A stretch of DNA of 64,000 nt, taken from positions 2,542,001 through 2,606,000 of the forward strand of contig JAHLEZ010000005.1 of NCBI GenBank assembly GCA_020726505.1. Direction: 5' to 3'. Each line of letters starts with the position of its first letter. Position 1 is the stretch's first letter. Below, in pieces: positions 13,430-23,985 of this stretch. Position numbers and translations under genes: made by a program. Source of the DNA: Leptodontidium sp. MPI-SDFR-AT-0119 (lineage: Eukaryota > Ascomycota > Leotiomycetes > Helotiales > Leptodontidiaceae). The notes beneath the pieces are model-generated. The model was not told the origin of the DNA. It did no database searches and saw only the letters and a program-made list of their open reading frames with translations.

Positions 13430-16400
13430 ATGGGCAACGAACAGTCTGTACCTGCCCCAAGACGGCCTCCGAATAAGTTGTCCAAACCCAGGACGAACAA
13501 CAATTCCAGTGCGAATCTATTGAACACGAAATCTGCCCCTCAAAGTCGTCGCAATTCAATAATCTCGACAAGTGCATCTCCAATCAAAAGTCGACACAGC
13601 TTTGTGCCAGTGGTAGCGCCAGAGGATGGAAAGAAGAAAGAGGAGAAGCAGAAGAAGCGAAGGAGTTTATTCAGGTCCAAAAGTGCGCAACCAAAGAACC
13701 AGTATGCAGAAGCAGAATCGGAAGTCGAGGATTTGCATGCGGATCCAAGCACCATTAAATCGCGACGGTGGTCCAGGCAACCTCGAGGAAGAGAGTCGGT
13801 AGCTTTCGAATCTGGGGATGAAGCTTTGGATCCGCCCTTAGAAATGTAGGAACTTCCCATAATTTCTCATTCATCACTAACGGAAACCAGGAGACCTCCA
13901 CTACCTCGAAAACGAATGTCTCTATCCCAACCATATGGGCACACGAATCCTCGACTTTCACTTGTTGCCGAACTGCCCTCCCCAAGACCCGATCATACGG
14001 ACACAATGCAGCGCCTCACTGGATATGAAGAGGAAGAGGTAGCGCATAGATCCCTCTCGAGAACGCCGTCAGAAACACAGTTGTATGTACCCATAAGGAG
14101 AAGGTCTTTACTTCAACATGGAGTTGCGACGAGGACGAGTTATGTAGAGGAGCCTCGACAATCGTTACCTCCCCAGCCGAGGAATGTAGAGGAGTTCCAG
14201 AACTACTACTACGATCCCTCGAAGCCTACATCATCTCCCCTTTCCCAGCTCGCGGCTCTTCAACCTCCTCCAGAGTTCCTCCCAGGTCCTCGAGTTGAAA
14301 CCCCGACTGAATTGGATTATGGGCATATTGGCGCATTCAAGCTTGGGTCTTTGAGGATTGTGAATGGAGCTGCGAGTCCAGCGCCAAGTCTGGATCCAAG
14401 TCTGAGAAGAGCAGCCACAATGGGACCAGAAGAAGACTACATAGTGGCCGGAGAAGCTCGAAGAAGTACGGAAAGAGGGCACCGACAACGGCTCAGCCAA
14501 AGGAGCAACACAATTTCTGTACCTGCTGAGAGTAAGAAATTGCCTTGGATTGTACGTGCTGAATCGCCTCTCCGACGAGATATTGTGGAAATGGGAGAAA
14601 ACAGACCACGAACACCCGTTCGAGAGACCCAACTCGAGTGGAATGAGGACGAGCAGTCGCCAATGCCACCCAAGTCTGTTTTCAACCCTCTGTCGATTGA
14701 TATTCCAGATCCCAGTTTTGCGTTGTTTGATTTCGATGCAACTGAGACCTTGTTCAGATCGACCGAGTCTCCTACGAAATCCCTGGAATTGGCACATGAG
14801 TACCAACAAGATCTTGCTTTGAGTCCGTTTTCGTTCGATAATTCGCCTCCGATATCTCCTACGCTGCAGGTCATGAGCAAACACATGGCCGTGGAAGATG
14901 ATTTGTTCGCGCCAGAGCCGTTGACTCCTGTGCTTTCGGAGAGACTCCCTCGATCGTTTGATTCGGGGTACGAAGGTGGTCCACCTGCTAGGATAGTCAA
15001 GGGACCAAGGGATCTCACGCCGAAGCCTCTGGCAAAGGCAGACAGTGGATATAGCTCGAATGTGTCTTTGCGGTCATTCAAAAAGGAACCAACTCAAGCT
15101 TCGGTGGAAGAACCGCCCCCAACTCCACCAAAAGACACATTCCGGGTTGCGTCAAGCACATATTCTGAAGATTGGAGCTCCAGAGTATCTTCCAGCACAT
15201 ATACAGTCGCTTCCACCCGTTCTGAGATGACTCTCCGAGCTCAACGATCGCTCCCAGCTTTACCTGTGGAGGATGAAACACCCGAGCAACCATTCAGACA
15301 GCCTCCTCCTGTCCCAATGAAGCATACACAAAGCAGGGAAGTTAAGCCAATCGCACAAAAGCCTGATCTCACATATCCATCTGCTCTCTCGCCCCATTTG
15401 GTTGTCCCACCCCGAGAATCTCGACGAAAAAGTTCCCCACCAAACCCTCTCACTCGGCAGGAAAGTCCAGCTTCTGATATTTCCTCGCCTACTTCGCGCT
15501 GGACAGGCAAAAAGCTCAACAGGCGTCCTCAATCCATTCAACCCGATTCTGTCTACACAGTACAAGCCTTCCGTTCACCAAGCGAGCAACTTCGAATCCC
15601 AGCCCCATCAGTCGAAGCTCGACGTAAGCTGGAGGAACGAGTTGATCAATTCCCCGTCGCTTCCATCCCCAATACTTACGTAGGCCAGTTGGGTTTGAGA
15701 CGCAGTTCTAGCAAGGAGACTCTTGGTACGATTTTCTCAGTTGGATCAGCTGAGGTGAGAGAGGAGTTGAGTTTTGCAAGACTACAGAGCTCTTTGCCTG
15801 CTGTTCCCACGCAGCCGACTATTCTTGAGGATGCAACAACCAATATGTTCCACAAGGGCGAGTTCAACGCACGGGAGGTCTATCAGCGTCCATACGATAA
15901 TGAGCTCCCTCCTTTACCTGGCAACAGAAAAGACTTGCCAACTAGCAGTCTGATTTCGAGATCTGAGTTCAATAGGAGAAATACGTGCCAGGCCCCTCTT
16001 CCAGCTTTGCCTCCCGCAGAAGATTGGACTCGAAAGCCCATGCAGCCAACAACACGGGAGAGAAGTCAAAGTAGAACTCGCACCCAAGCTGAGTTTGAAA
16101 CACATATCACTTCATTCGACGGCGTATCCAACTCCATCGGCCGATCACCATATGATGCTGCCCTCTCCGCACCAAGGCCTACTGCGAAGCAAGAGAGAGC
16201 CAAGTCATTGACTGCTCAATTTGAAGCTGATGCTGCGGAAAGATTCGCTAGACAACGTAGCGTAAGCCAGGAATCAACCGGCACTGTCATTCGATCAAGG
16301 AAGAGCTACGATTCAATCGCCAACGGCAACCTGTATCTCGAGGCAGAGAATCGGAGCGAACGAATTCGAGGACGTCCACCCCAGGCACACGCCAAGTTTC

Positions 16401-17530
16401 GAGCCATGAAACGGCAATCAAGCCCCTCGCTTCTCTCCTCGTTCTCTACAAGCCGCCGAGATCCATCTCCAGCAAACAGCCATATTGGCGAGCAATTCGG
16501 TGGATGGAGTGAAGATGTAGATGAGGAGAGACGTTTCTCTACTCTTTCGTCGTTGTCTACGAAGACTAGATCCCCACCTCCAGTTTCAATGACGACTCAA
16601 CGCAAAGTAACACCCACTCCCCTGGGAGCACACAGGCTCATTCCACCGTCTCGAACACCACCCATGGCTACTCAAGCACCGAATCGCACAGCCCCTCAAC
16701 CACCAGCGCAGTTCATTCCCAAGCAGCAGCCAGCTTCAACTCGTGGCCCTGAATGGAACCAACCAGCTAATTTCTGGGCCGAGAGACGTAAATCAGCTGG
16801 CGAGGCGCTGAAAGTGCAAACGAGGAGAAGTATGGAGATGCGTCAACCAGAGACAAAGCCAGAACTACGTTCCAGGAAGAGTATGGATGCGTTCGCATAC
16901 CGTCAACAGGTAGCAGCCCAACAAGCTCCGAAGCCCGATCTACGTTCGAGGAAAAGTATGGATGCGCAAACATACCGGGAGAGTATGAACTGGAACGGAA
17001 ATGGTCAACGACAAACTTTGAATTCGGGGTACAGGAGTTTTGACAACAGTCAAAGTAATGGAAGGAAAGGGTGGAATGTAGGTGTGGGGTACGAGAACTT
17101 CACGCATAACCCAAACGTGCAGTCGTCCTGGGTGGACGGTACAGTTCGTACAACGACGCCATATCAAGCACCAACTCAATCTCAGACCCAGAGTCAGGAA
17201 TACGACCACACATACGGCAGCTCAACGCACCACAACAAAGAGAATTTCCAGCACGAGTACTACGACCAATCTGAAGAGCAAAACACGCATCTCCCCGAGA
17301 CGATCCACCAGCGGAAAACGTCAACGAGCGAAATGCTCGTGCTGGATCGCTTTGCGGGTGGGTTGGATTATGGGTATGAAGCTGGGCATGGTTTGGGTGG
17401 GAGTGCAGGAATGAGAAATACGGGGAAGATGGCTGCTGGGCGGAGAAAGGGAGGGCCGGTTAGTGAGAGGTACGGGTTAGATTTCAGTGATGTTCCGGTG
17501 ATTTTGCAGAGGGTGCCCGTTAAGGGGTGA
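13430..17530 (+). CDS. Large disordered protein with N-myristoylation motif
   Basis: There are two exons, 13,430-13,845 and 13,891-17,530, joined across a 45-nt GT/AG intron that splits a Met codon. The product is 1351 residues. It begins MGNEQSVP, matching the myristoylation consensus (Gly2, Ser6). A lysine-rich block follows (KKKEEKQKKRRSLFRSKS). The rest is low-complexity and rich in Ser, Pro, Arg and Gln, with many short SP/RSRKS motifs typical of phosphorylated scaffold proteins. Near 16,860-16,977 a unit reading LRSRKSMDA-x-x-YR occurs twice. The C-terminus is Gly-rich and then ends in RYGLDFSDVPVILQRVPVKG. No enzyme domain was seen. It is probably a membrane-associated, phosphoregulated cytoplasmic protein; function is unknown. 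Confidence 0.85.
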
Positions 17531-18330
17531 TAGCTTGGAGGTGGAGAGGGTGAAATGATGGATTGGAGGGGGAATTATGGCATATATACCCGGCGTTTTG
17601 GTTTGGGATCTTTCGACAGCAATAGTTTGGCATGCGGTTTATGGTCCAGCACAGAAAATCACAGCACGCACAGCGCATTCGGTACATGCATTCGCATCGG
17701 TATACATTTCCAGGCAAGGAAGCAGCATATTCGAACAGAAACCGGACAAGGTGGAAAGGTATTTGGGCCTTGAAATATGGTTTTCGGGATTGGACGAGAT
17801 GGAGGCGGATATGACCAGACTGGGAGGGATGGGGAGTGAGTACACGATTTATGACTTCCGATTCTTCAATCTCTGGTTTTTGTATATAGTAAGCCGTGCA
17901 TGTATATATATATATATATATATATATACGGCGTGTATTTTTTAGGTAAGATAAGAGATAATGAGAGTAAATATGCATATGTTTACCAAATGCTTTGCCT
18001 TTCACTTTAACCTAATGCATTGCAGCTTACAACAAGTGAAAATGAACCTAACTAGTACTGCAGCTATCTCATGTTAATCTGGAAGATTTCCGCAGTTCAA
18101 TTAGCTTCCCAAATGGACCAAATGAGCCTTTGGGTTACAAAAAGGCAATGCTGATCAAAACACCGAATCCTTCCGCTTAGCGAGTCCCGAGCCGAGCTCG
18201 GGTTTGTTGTCTCGCCTTTCGGATGCAATTAGTCAGCCTGGGCACTGCAGCGTAATCAGGATCCAAGTTTTTGACTTAGACACCAAAGAACAACATCACA
18301 TTCGATCAACGGAGAAGATATCTCCAAATA
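17531..18330. other. Intergenic region
   Basis: Eight hundred bases with no supported gene; the overlapping short frames on both strands look like chance. It holds the terminator of the preceding gene and the promoter of the following regulator. Confidence 0.5.
17903..17928. repeat. (TA)13 microsatellite
   Basis: A perfect dinucleotide TA repeat of 26 bases in the intergenic region downstream of the large disordered protein. Confidence 0.95.
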
Positions 18331-20252
18331 ATGGATCGACGAATACGTGTTCGCACCGGCTGTATCACTTGTCGAAGGAGACGAGTGAAATGCGATGAAG
18401 CGAAGCCAGCATGTGGTCGCTGCCGAGCTGCAAATTTTGAGTGCGGGGGCTACAACCCTCCGCGGTCAGCTGAGGATAGCCTTCGCGTGCCATCGAGAAG
18501 TCCTCCTCAGCAGGCGTCCCGTGAGGGTTCATCTGAATTGGGGCAGGATCTGGCATGGAGACACATGAACTGGAGGATGGAAGAGCTGCCTCTATATCAC
18601 CACTTCGTTACCACAACAGCAGTCAGACTCTTCCGAGATGACCACATAGGATTCTGGCGAGATCAAGTGGCTCAGATGTCCTATGGTGTTGATATTGTCT
18701 ATGAAGCACTCCTGGCAATCGGAGCTATGCATCGTGCGACTCTCCTCTCATGCAAGCATCAAGATCAGCAAGGCGCTGCCAAGATGAAAGTTCTCGGTCT
18801 GAAGTCATATGGCAAAGCTTTGCACCTACTTCCCAACCAGCTGGGTCAAAATTCAGTGCCAGATGTACTTGCAACTATGGCAGTTCTCATGCTTCTCGCG
18901 TATTTCGAGGTAAGTCACAACTCTGGTGGCATCATAACACATTGCTTAATGTTCTACAGTGTTTTATGGAGAACCCAAAAGGTGCATTCGGTCATCTATG
19001 GGCGGCAATCCAGCTTATGAGAAGTTCCGAGGAGCGACTTTCCGAGCGAGATGTTGCAAATATGGTTCCGATCTACGATGCAATGCTACGCCTTGACTTT
19101 CTCGCCCAGAAATTTGTCCCCTACGCCTCCTCATCATTCCTCCGGTTCTCGGACCGAGCCATCATGGAGCGACCTTTCTGGAACAGACCCGCGGTCGAAT
19201 ATTCCGGAATGACTACCAGCGATCATATTGCCAGTGAAGGGTTCCGTCAGATACAGATCATCTGCGCCCACAATACATTCAGCCGTGTTGTTTGGGGATG
19301 TTGGAGTCCCATCTCTGAACGTCCCAACCGAGCTGAGCTTGTGGGGTTCTATTCCGAAATGCAACTTTGGAAAGCAAATTCACCGGGGACCTTTCAAAGC
19401 TGCCGAGAACCAGAAGTGTTTCAAGCTCTGGATCCCAAGGACGTAGCAAGATACCCGATCCCGCCTCCTGCTTGTCGTTTCTCCTGCAATGATGCAGCTC
19501 TGAATCTTGCCACAGGCAATTGCTACTTGGGCTGTGCGGTGGCGATGCTCAGCACAAACGATCCAGATCCGCAGCCACGGGAGCTGGAAGCCTTTAGTCT
19601 TGTCTATCAGACACTTTGCATTGGGGCTGGGTTGACAGGGGGGGACAATGCCAACTCTGCGAAACCATATAAGCCATGCGATGCTGTCAACATGGGCCTC
19701 TCAACGCTGTTATATCATTCGGCTCGTCGGTGCTACTCAGTAGCCTGGCAACGGTGGATTATTGATACACTTCGAGATATTGGTCACGAGGGACTGTCGA
19801 ATGGTTTTGCGATGGCCAACACCTTAGACATGATGTGCCAATTACAAGCGAAGATGAATCGGAATCATCCAGAACGACTGGGTTTGAATGCCTATCTTGG
19901 TCCACTCAGGAGCCGTTTGATCCCCCTTCTGATGCCTGTGTGCGAAGGTGGTGACGTACTGGCTTTCTACCTTCGATTTGGATCCACGGAACTCGACAAC
20001 GATGAGGATGCTGTTCAAGTCGTCGCAAAAGCTTCGTGGAAACAGGGCGCAGAAGGAGTCATGCAAGATGTAAAGGTTGGAGTCTATGATTCTGTCATTT
20101 CTGACGACATTGACCTACCTTTGCGACCACATGCATTCGATCTATTTGATTCCTGGCGGCAAGCTGTGCACGGGGGTTGGCATGGATATCTATCATCAAA
20201 TGTTCGAGAAGGATTTATTAAATTGCCAGAAGCGCCTTTCGTGTCTGATTAA
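18331..20252 (+). CDS. Zn2Cys6 transcription factor
   Basis: Two exons, 18,331-18,909 and 18,960-20,252, flank a 50-nt intron (GTAAGT...CTACAG). The product is 623 residues. The DNA-binding cluster is at the extreme N-terminus: Cys11, 14, 21, 28, 31 and 38 (CITCRRRRVKC, then DEAKPACGRC, then RAANFEC), followed by GGYNPP. Such N-terminal clusters bind CGG-type sites as nuclear activators or repressors. The rest is a helical region of the Fungal_trans_2 kind, with IVYEALLAIGAMHRA and AVLMLLAYFE just before the intron. The start is secure because the ATG lies only ten codons before the first cysteine. Target genes are unknown. It is the last intact gene before the transposon block. Confidence 0.88.
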
Positions 20253-21467
20253 GACGTCCACAGACGGCAGCAAGGAATTGTTCATTCATAGCTAACGTCC
20301 CGCCCTACGTGCCGAGAAACCCTGCGTGCTGAGAAAAGCCATAGGTACTTTGACTTTAAGCATCCCAAACTCCATAACAGCTTATGAGTCTGTGAAAATG
20401 AAAGATTAGTAGCATTATATAGCTATTTATTACTAATTTAACCGCTTCTAAAGAAATTTTTGTATTCGCATCGTCGCCCTTTCGCCTGATTTGTGAGAAG
20501 CCTCCATTTATGCTTTAGTACGAGTCCTCTGCCACAGCTTTGATAAAGAGCTTTAATTATCCCTTATAAATCTTAAAAGTTATTATCTAAGCTTCAGATC
20601 CATATTTTTTGGTCCGAGCCCCTCATAAGCTTTGTAGCTGCTGTGGTGCGCAAACAAATGCAGGGCCCCGACGCGGTTCGGTACTTCTGATCGATATTCC
20701 CGGCAAGAAGGAACTGACCCCGCACCTCCTACGCAAAGCTTTAGTGATTTCGCTGTAATTCCGCTTATAATCAAGAGGCAGGCTTGTGGCTCTTAACGTG
20801 AGGGCCTTCACTGTTAGCAGTAATACTAGGTTAGCAGTAACATCTAACGCAATGCTTGTTCACACAGCTCTTCTTAGGAAGATCTTAATGTACTTTGTTT
20901 ACAGAACCCTAACCTCTATAGTCCTAGCTTCATCAAGCACGTTGACCTAGATGCTGACAACAGAGGCACCTAACGTCGCGAATGTTGTTGACGCGTCCCT
21001 ACCTCCCTACTAACCTAGACACTCTCTTCGACAAAGTTGCCTTACGAGCAGCGACATCGACACGCATTTCGCAGACCTGTGCCAGTGCCCGTCGGCGGGC
21101 ATGGTTTTGAGAGGACGACTGCCCCAAATGTCAGAAGCAATTGGCTTTACGAGTCCAATTCCTACCTGCATCTCCTCGAGACGGCGGTGTAGAGCGTGCA
21201 TATACGGGGACACACACACACACACACGAACAGAACATCACGATCTAGCGAGAGTAGAGAACGGAACGAATGGGAAGATAAACAATCGAACCTGCAAAGA
21301 ATAGTATTACGGTAGGAACAAGGAGGGTTTGGGGGCGTGAATTATCTAGACGAGATATGCTATCCAAGTTACTCGTTCGCAAGATCATTAACTTAGGAAT
21401 CATTTATAATATGTAAATACGCAGAGAGGACGTATTATACACAAGACGGTCGCTGTAGTACCACTGG
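20253..21467. other. Gene-poor border segment
   Basis: About 1.2 kb between the last intact regulator and the NLR relic. I see no supported gene. A (CA)n run lies at 21,211-21,227. Base composition becomes more AT-rich toward the right. Confidence 0.45.
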
Positions 21468-23330
21468 TTAAGTACGGGACCTCAGGCCAAGCTTTCGAAA
21501 CAGCTTGTGCCGTTTTGATGTTGAGGGAGGCTTGTTAATACTAGGCGCCGATCTTGTTGGCACGGTCTCTGTATGCTCTTCTATTTCTACTAGGGCCTTA
21601 TTCTCAACTATGGCATCTAAAACATTTAGTTTGTCTCGTAAAGTCTTGGATTTAGCATGTTCGGGTCTGAAAACTTGCTCGTACCTACATAACGCTTTGG
21701 CAAACATAGTCCTGGCCTTCGTTATATCGGCTTGAAGTTCAAAGAGATAGCCGAAGCCCTAAATTGTGTTTAGCGCTAGGATATAAGTGATAATATTATC
21801 TGGACCGATCGCTCGTAGCCTTGCAGCGCCCGCTAGTACATCTGCTCGGCCTCGACTAGCTTGCCTTAGTCGGCATAGAGGGCTGCCAAGTTGTTGACCG
21901 TGGAGAGCGTCGACGTGTGGTCCGGACCCCATGCCTCCTCCTTACCTTGTAGCGCTCGCTAGTACATCTGCTCGGCCTCGACTAGCTTGCCTTGGTCGGC
22001 GTAGAGGAGCCCTAAGTTGTTGACCGTGAAGAACGTTGACGTGTGGTCCGGACCCCATGTCTTCTCCTTGCCTTGCAGCGCCCGCTAGTACATCTGCTCG
22101 GCCTTGACTAGCTTGCCTTGGTTCTTGTAGAGGAGCCCCAGGTTGTTAACTGTGTCGAGCGTCGACGTGTGCTCCGGACCCCATGCCTTCTCGTAGCCTT
22201 GTAGCGCCCGCTAGTACATCCGTTCGGCCAAGTCGAGCTTGCCCTGGTTGGCGTAGAGGTATCCTAGGCTGTGGCAATCATCTACTAGCTCATCGTCTAC
22301 TACTAGGCCATTTGCAAACATATATGAGTATCTCGTTGTATGAGGGAGAAGTCGACGTTGTATTGTCCACGGCTGATTATCCGTCTCTTCTAGGACATGT
22401 ACTCCCACAAATTTCACAGCTAAGCTAGCTAGATCGTAATCCCATTCTTAGTTCAGAGCATAAATAGTCTAGGAGTGGACACATCCGTGAATGCTGTACC
22501 CTTTAGATTCGGTCGATTCCTGTGAAGACGTGGCTACCTCTACTAGCCTATAGTTACTCAAGGCCCGTACTACACCGTCGAAGCTCAATCCATCTTTAGT
22601 GAGCTCTCGTAGCCATTTAGGACTATCGCATTCGTTATGTTATAAAAGCTCGAGCCAAAGATCTTAATTGTCAAAATATGCCCATAGGCGAAGAAGGTTT
22701 GCGGAGAGGGGGTTTCGCTGTCTGACATTGTCAAAAGAAATCCGCCATGTCGAATACAGTGTTCGATCCTTATACGAGCTTAGCTTAGGACTTGTCTCTA
22801 TAAGCCTCGCCTATGACTCCTTATACAAACGAAGATAGTCTGAGAAACTTCTCGCTGTTTGATTAAGGTATGCTCCAGCAGTAGCAAGTGCAAGTAGAAA
22901 TCCATCTAATTCCTTAGCAAGCTCTACAGTATCGGGATCTAGCGTTCATTAGAGAGGTAACATTAGATCTAGAACATCCTCACTTATTGCTAGCCCTTCT
23001 CGTCCTGATACGGTTGACAAAATCTCTAGACCGTCATTTACATTTCTCAGCTTTCGAATCTGGATAGAATGACCTATTCTGACTTCCGAGGACCGCGTTG
23101 TAATAATAACTGACCCTTGATATGACTCGAGAAGGAACTTTCTGATATCCACAGCCGCAAGATCCGTTCCGCCAGATACTTTAAGGGTATCGTAGTTATC
23201 GTAAATCATTAGCCATCGTGTGTTGTTAGGCAGACTTAGCCACGCCTTGACAGACTCAACCACTTCGTCAAGGTTTTGGTTCGTTTCTTGATTGCTAATC
23301 GGGATGGCCGACGGGTGTTCTCTTGATAGA
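21468..23330 (-). pseudogene. Decayed NLR: NB-ARC domain plus kinesin-light-chain-type TPRs
   Basis: Read on the minus strand. The N-proximal part (23,330-22,949) shows a Walker-B-like stretch (RWLMIYDNYDTL) and then SVIITTRSSEV, the typical RNBS-B motif of NB-ARC ATPases. Four 42-residue TPR units follow (21,824-22,330; pattern NNL-x-x-LY-x-x-QGKL-x-x-AE-x-MY). The C-terminal tail ends at 21,468 and is Lys/Arg-rich. Fungal NB-ARC/TPR proteins are intracellular receptors implicated in self/non-self recognition. The gene is broken by stops, several of them TAG or TAA where CAG or CAA is expected. Its 5' part is cut off by the Helitron terminus at 23,331. I could not recognise the missing N-terminus at the other Helitron border near 51,341, so it may have been lost earlier. 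Confidence 0.8.
21824..22330 (-). repeat. Four 126-bp tandem TPR-coding units
   Basis: Four direct copies of a 126-bp unit (42 codons) begin near 21,824, 21,951, 22,079 and 22,205. Each encodes a kinesin-light-chain-type TPR. All four have a TAG stop at the same codon (EQMY or ERMY, then stop, then RA), where CAG for Gln is expected. Confidence 0.9.
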
Positions 23331-23333
23331 CAA

Positions 23334-23380
23334 GGTCTTTTCCCTGGCGGCCCTACGCTACGCTTCGGGGCCAGGGGACC
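23334..23380 (-). other. Helitron 1 3'-terminal hairpin
   Basis: On the minus strand GGTC-CCCTGGC pairs with GCCAGGG-AAAA-GACC, followed by TTG and the element end. A subterminal hairpin a few bases from the 3' end is a hallmark of Helitrons and is thought to signal termination of strand transfer. The element ends CTTG, a variant of the usual CTRR. Confidence 0.75.
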
Positions 23381-23754
23381 TCGCTTCGCCACGGTCAATT
23401 ACATAACTAAAACATCACTTTTATAAGGAAAACGTATTATATAACGATATATATAAAATATTAATTATTAGCCCGTCGCTACGCTAAAATCTACAGCCCT
23501 TCACAAGTTACGGGGTAGATTTTCCGGACTTCTAATTATTATATTTTTAATTTAATTCTAATTCTATCTTATCTAGCTTTATTATTACGTTTATTACGCT
23601 CTTAATACTTATTATATATAAAGAAACTATCTCTAAAATCGATTAAAAGCTTCTTTTAATTATATATAAAGTAAAATTAGGTTTAAGGCTCTTTTAAGCT
23701 CTTTATTATATCCTCCTAGCTCTCTTGCGGATCCTCTTAATTCTCCTTTGTATC

Positions 23755-23985
23755 TTCTTAGCGTGTTTGCGGGCTTAAGGGATTTTCTCGGCTCTTTTGC
23801 GTGTTTTCTTAGCGTGTTTATGGGCTTAAGGAATCCTCTTAGCTCTCTTATAAGCCCTCTTAGCGTGTTTGCGGCTTTAGGGGATCCTCTTAGCCCTCTT
23901 ACGGATCCTCTTAGTGTGTTTACGGCTCTAAGAGATTCTCTTAGCCCTTTTGTAGATCCTCTTAGCCTTCTTACGGATTTAGATC
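23755..23985. repeat. 51-bp minisatellite in Helitron 1 3' region
   Basis: About four and a half units of 51 bp (17 codons; on the plus strand LSVFAALGDPLSPLTDP and variants). Both strands stay open across the array (a 116-residue frame on plus, 129 on minus), in contrast to the stop-rich surroundings. Confidence 0.75.

Noticed and set aside
886..20252. A secondary-metabolite cluster (transporter plus two Zn2Cys6 regulators)
   Set aside because: No biosynthetic backbone or tailoring enzyme is present, and the genes are widely spaced.
21824..22330. Regularly spaced repeats resembling a CRISPR array
   Set aside because: The 126-bp units are coding TPR repeats without spacers, and the genome is eukaryotic.
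22949..23398. ORF of 149 codons taken as one protein
   Set aside because: Its first 24 codons (MTVAKRGPLAPKRS...) are the Helitron 3' hairpin; only the part below 23,331 is NLR coding sequence.
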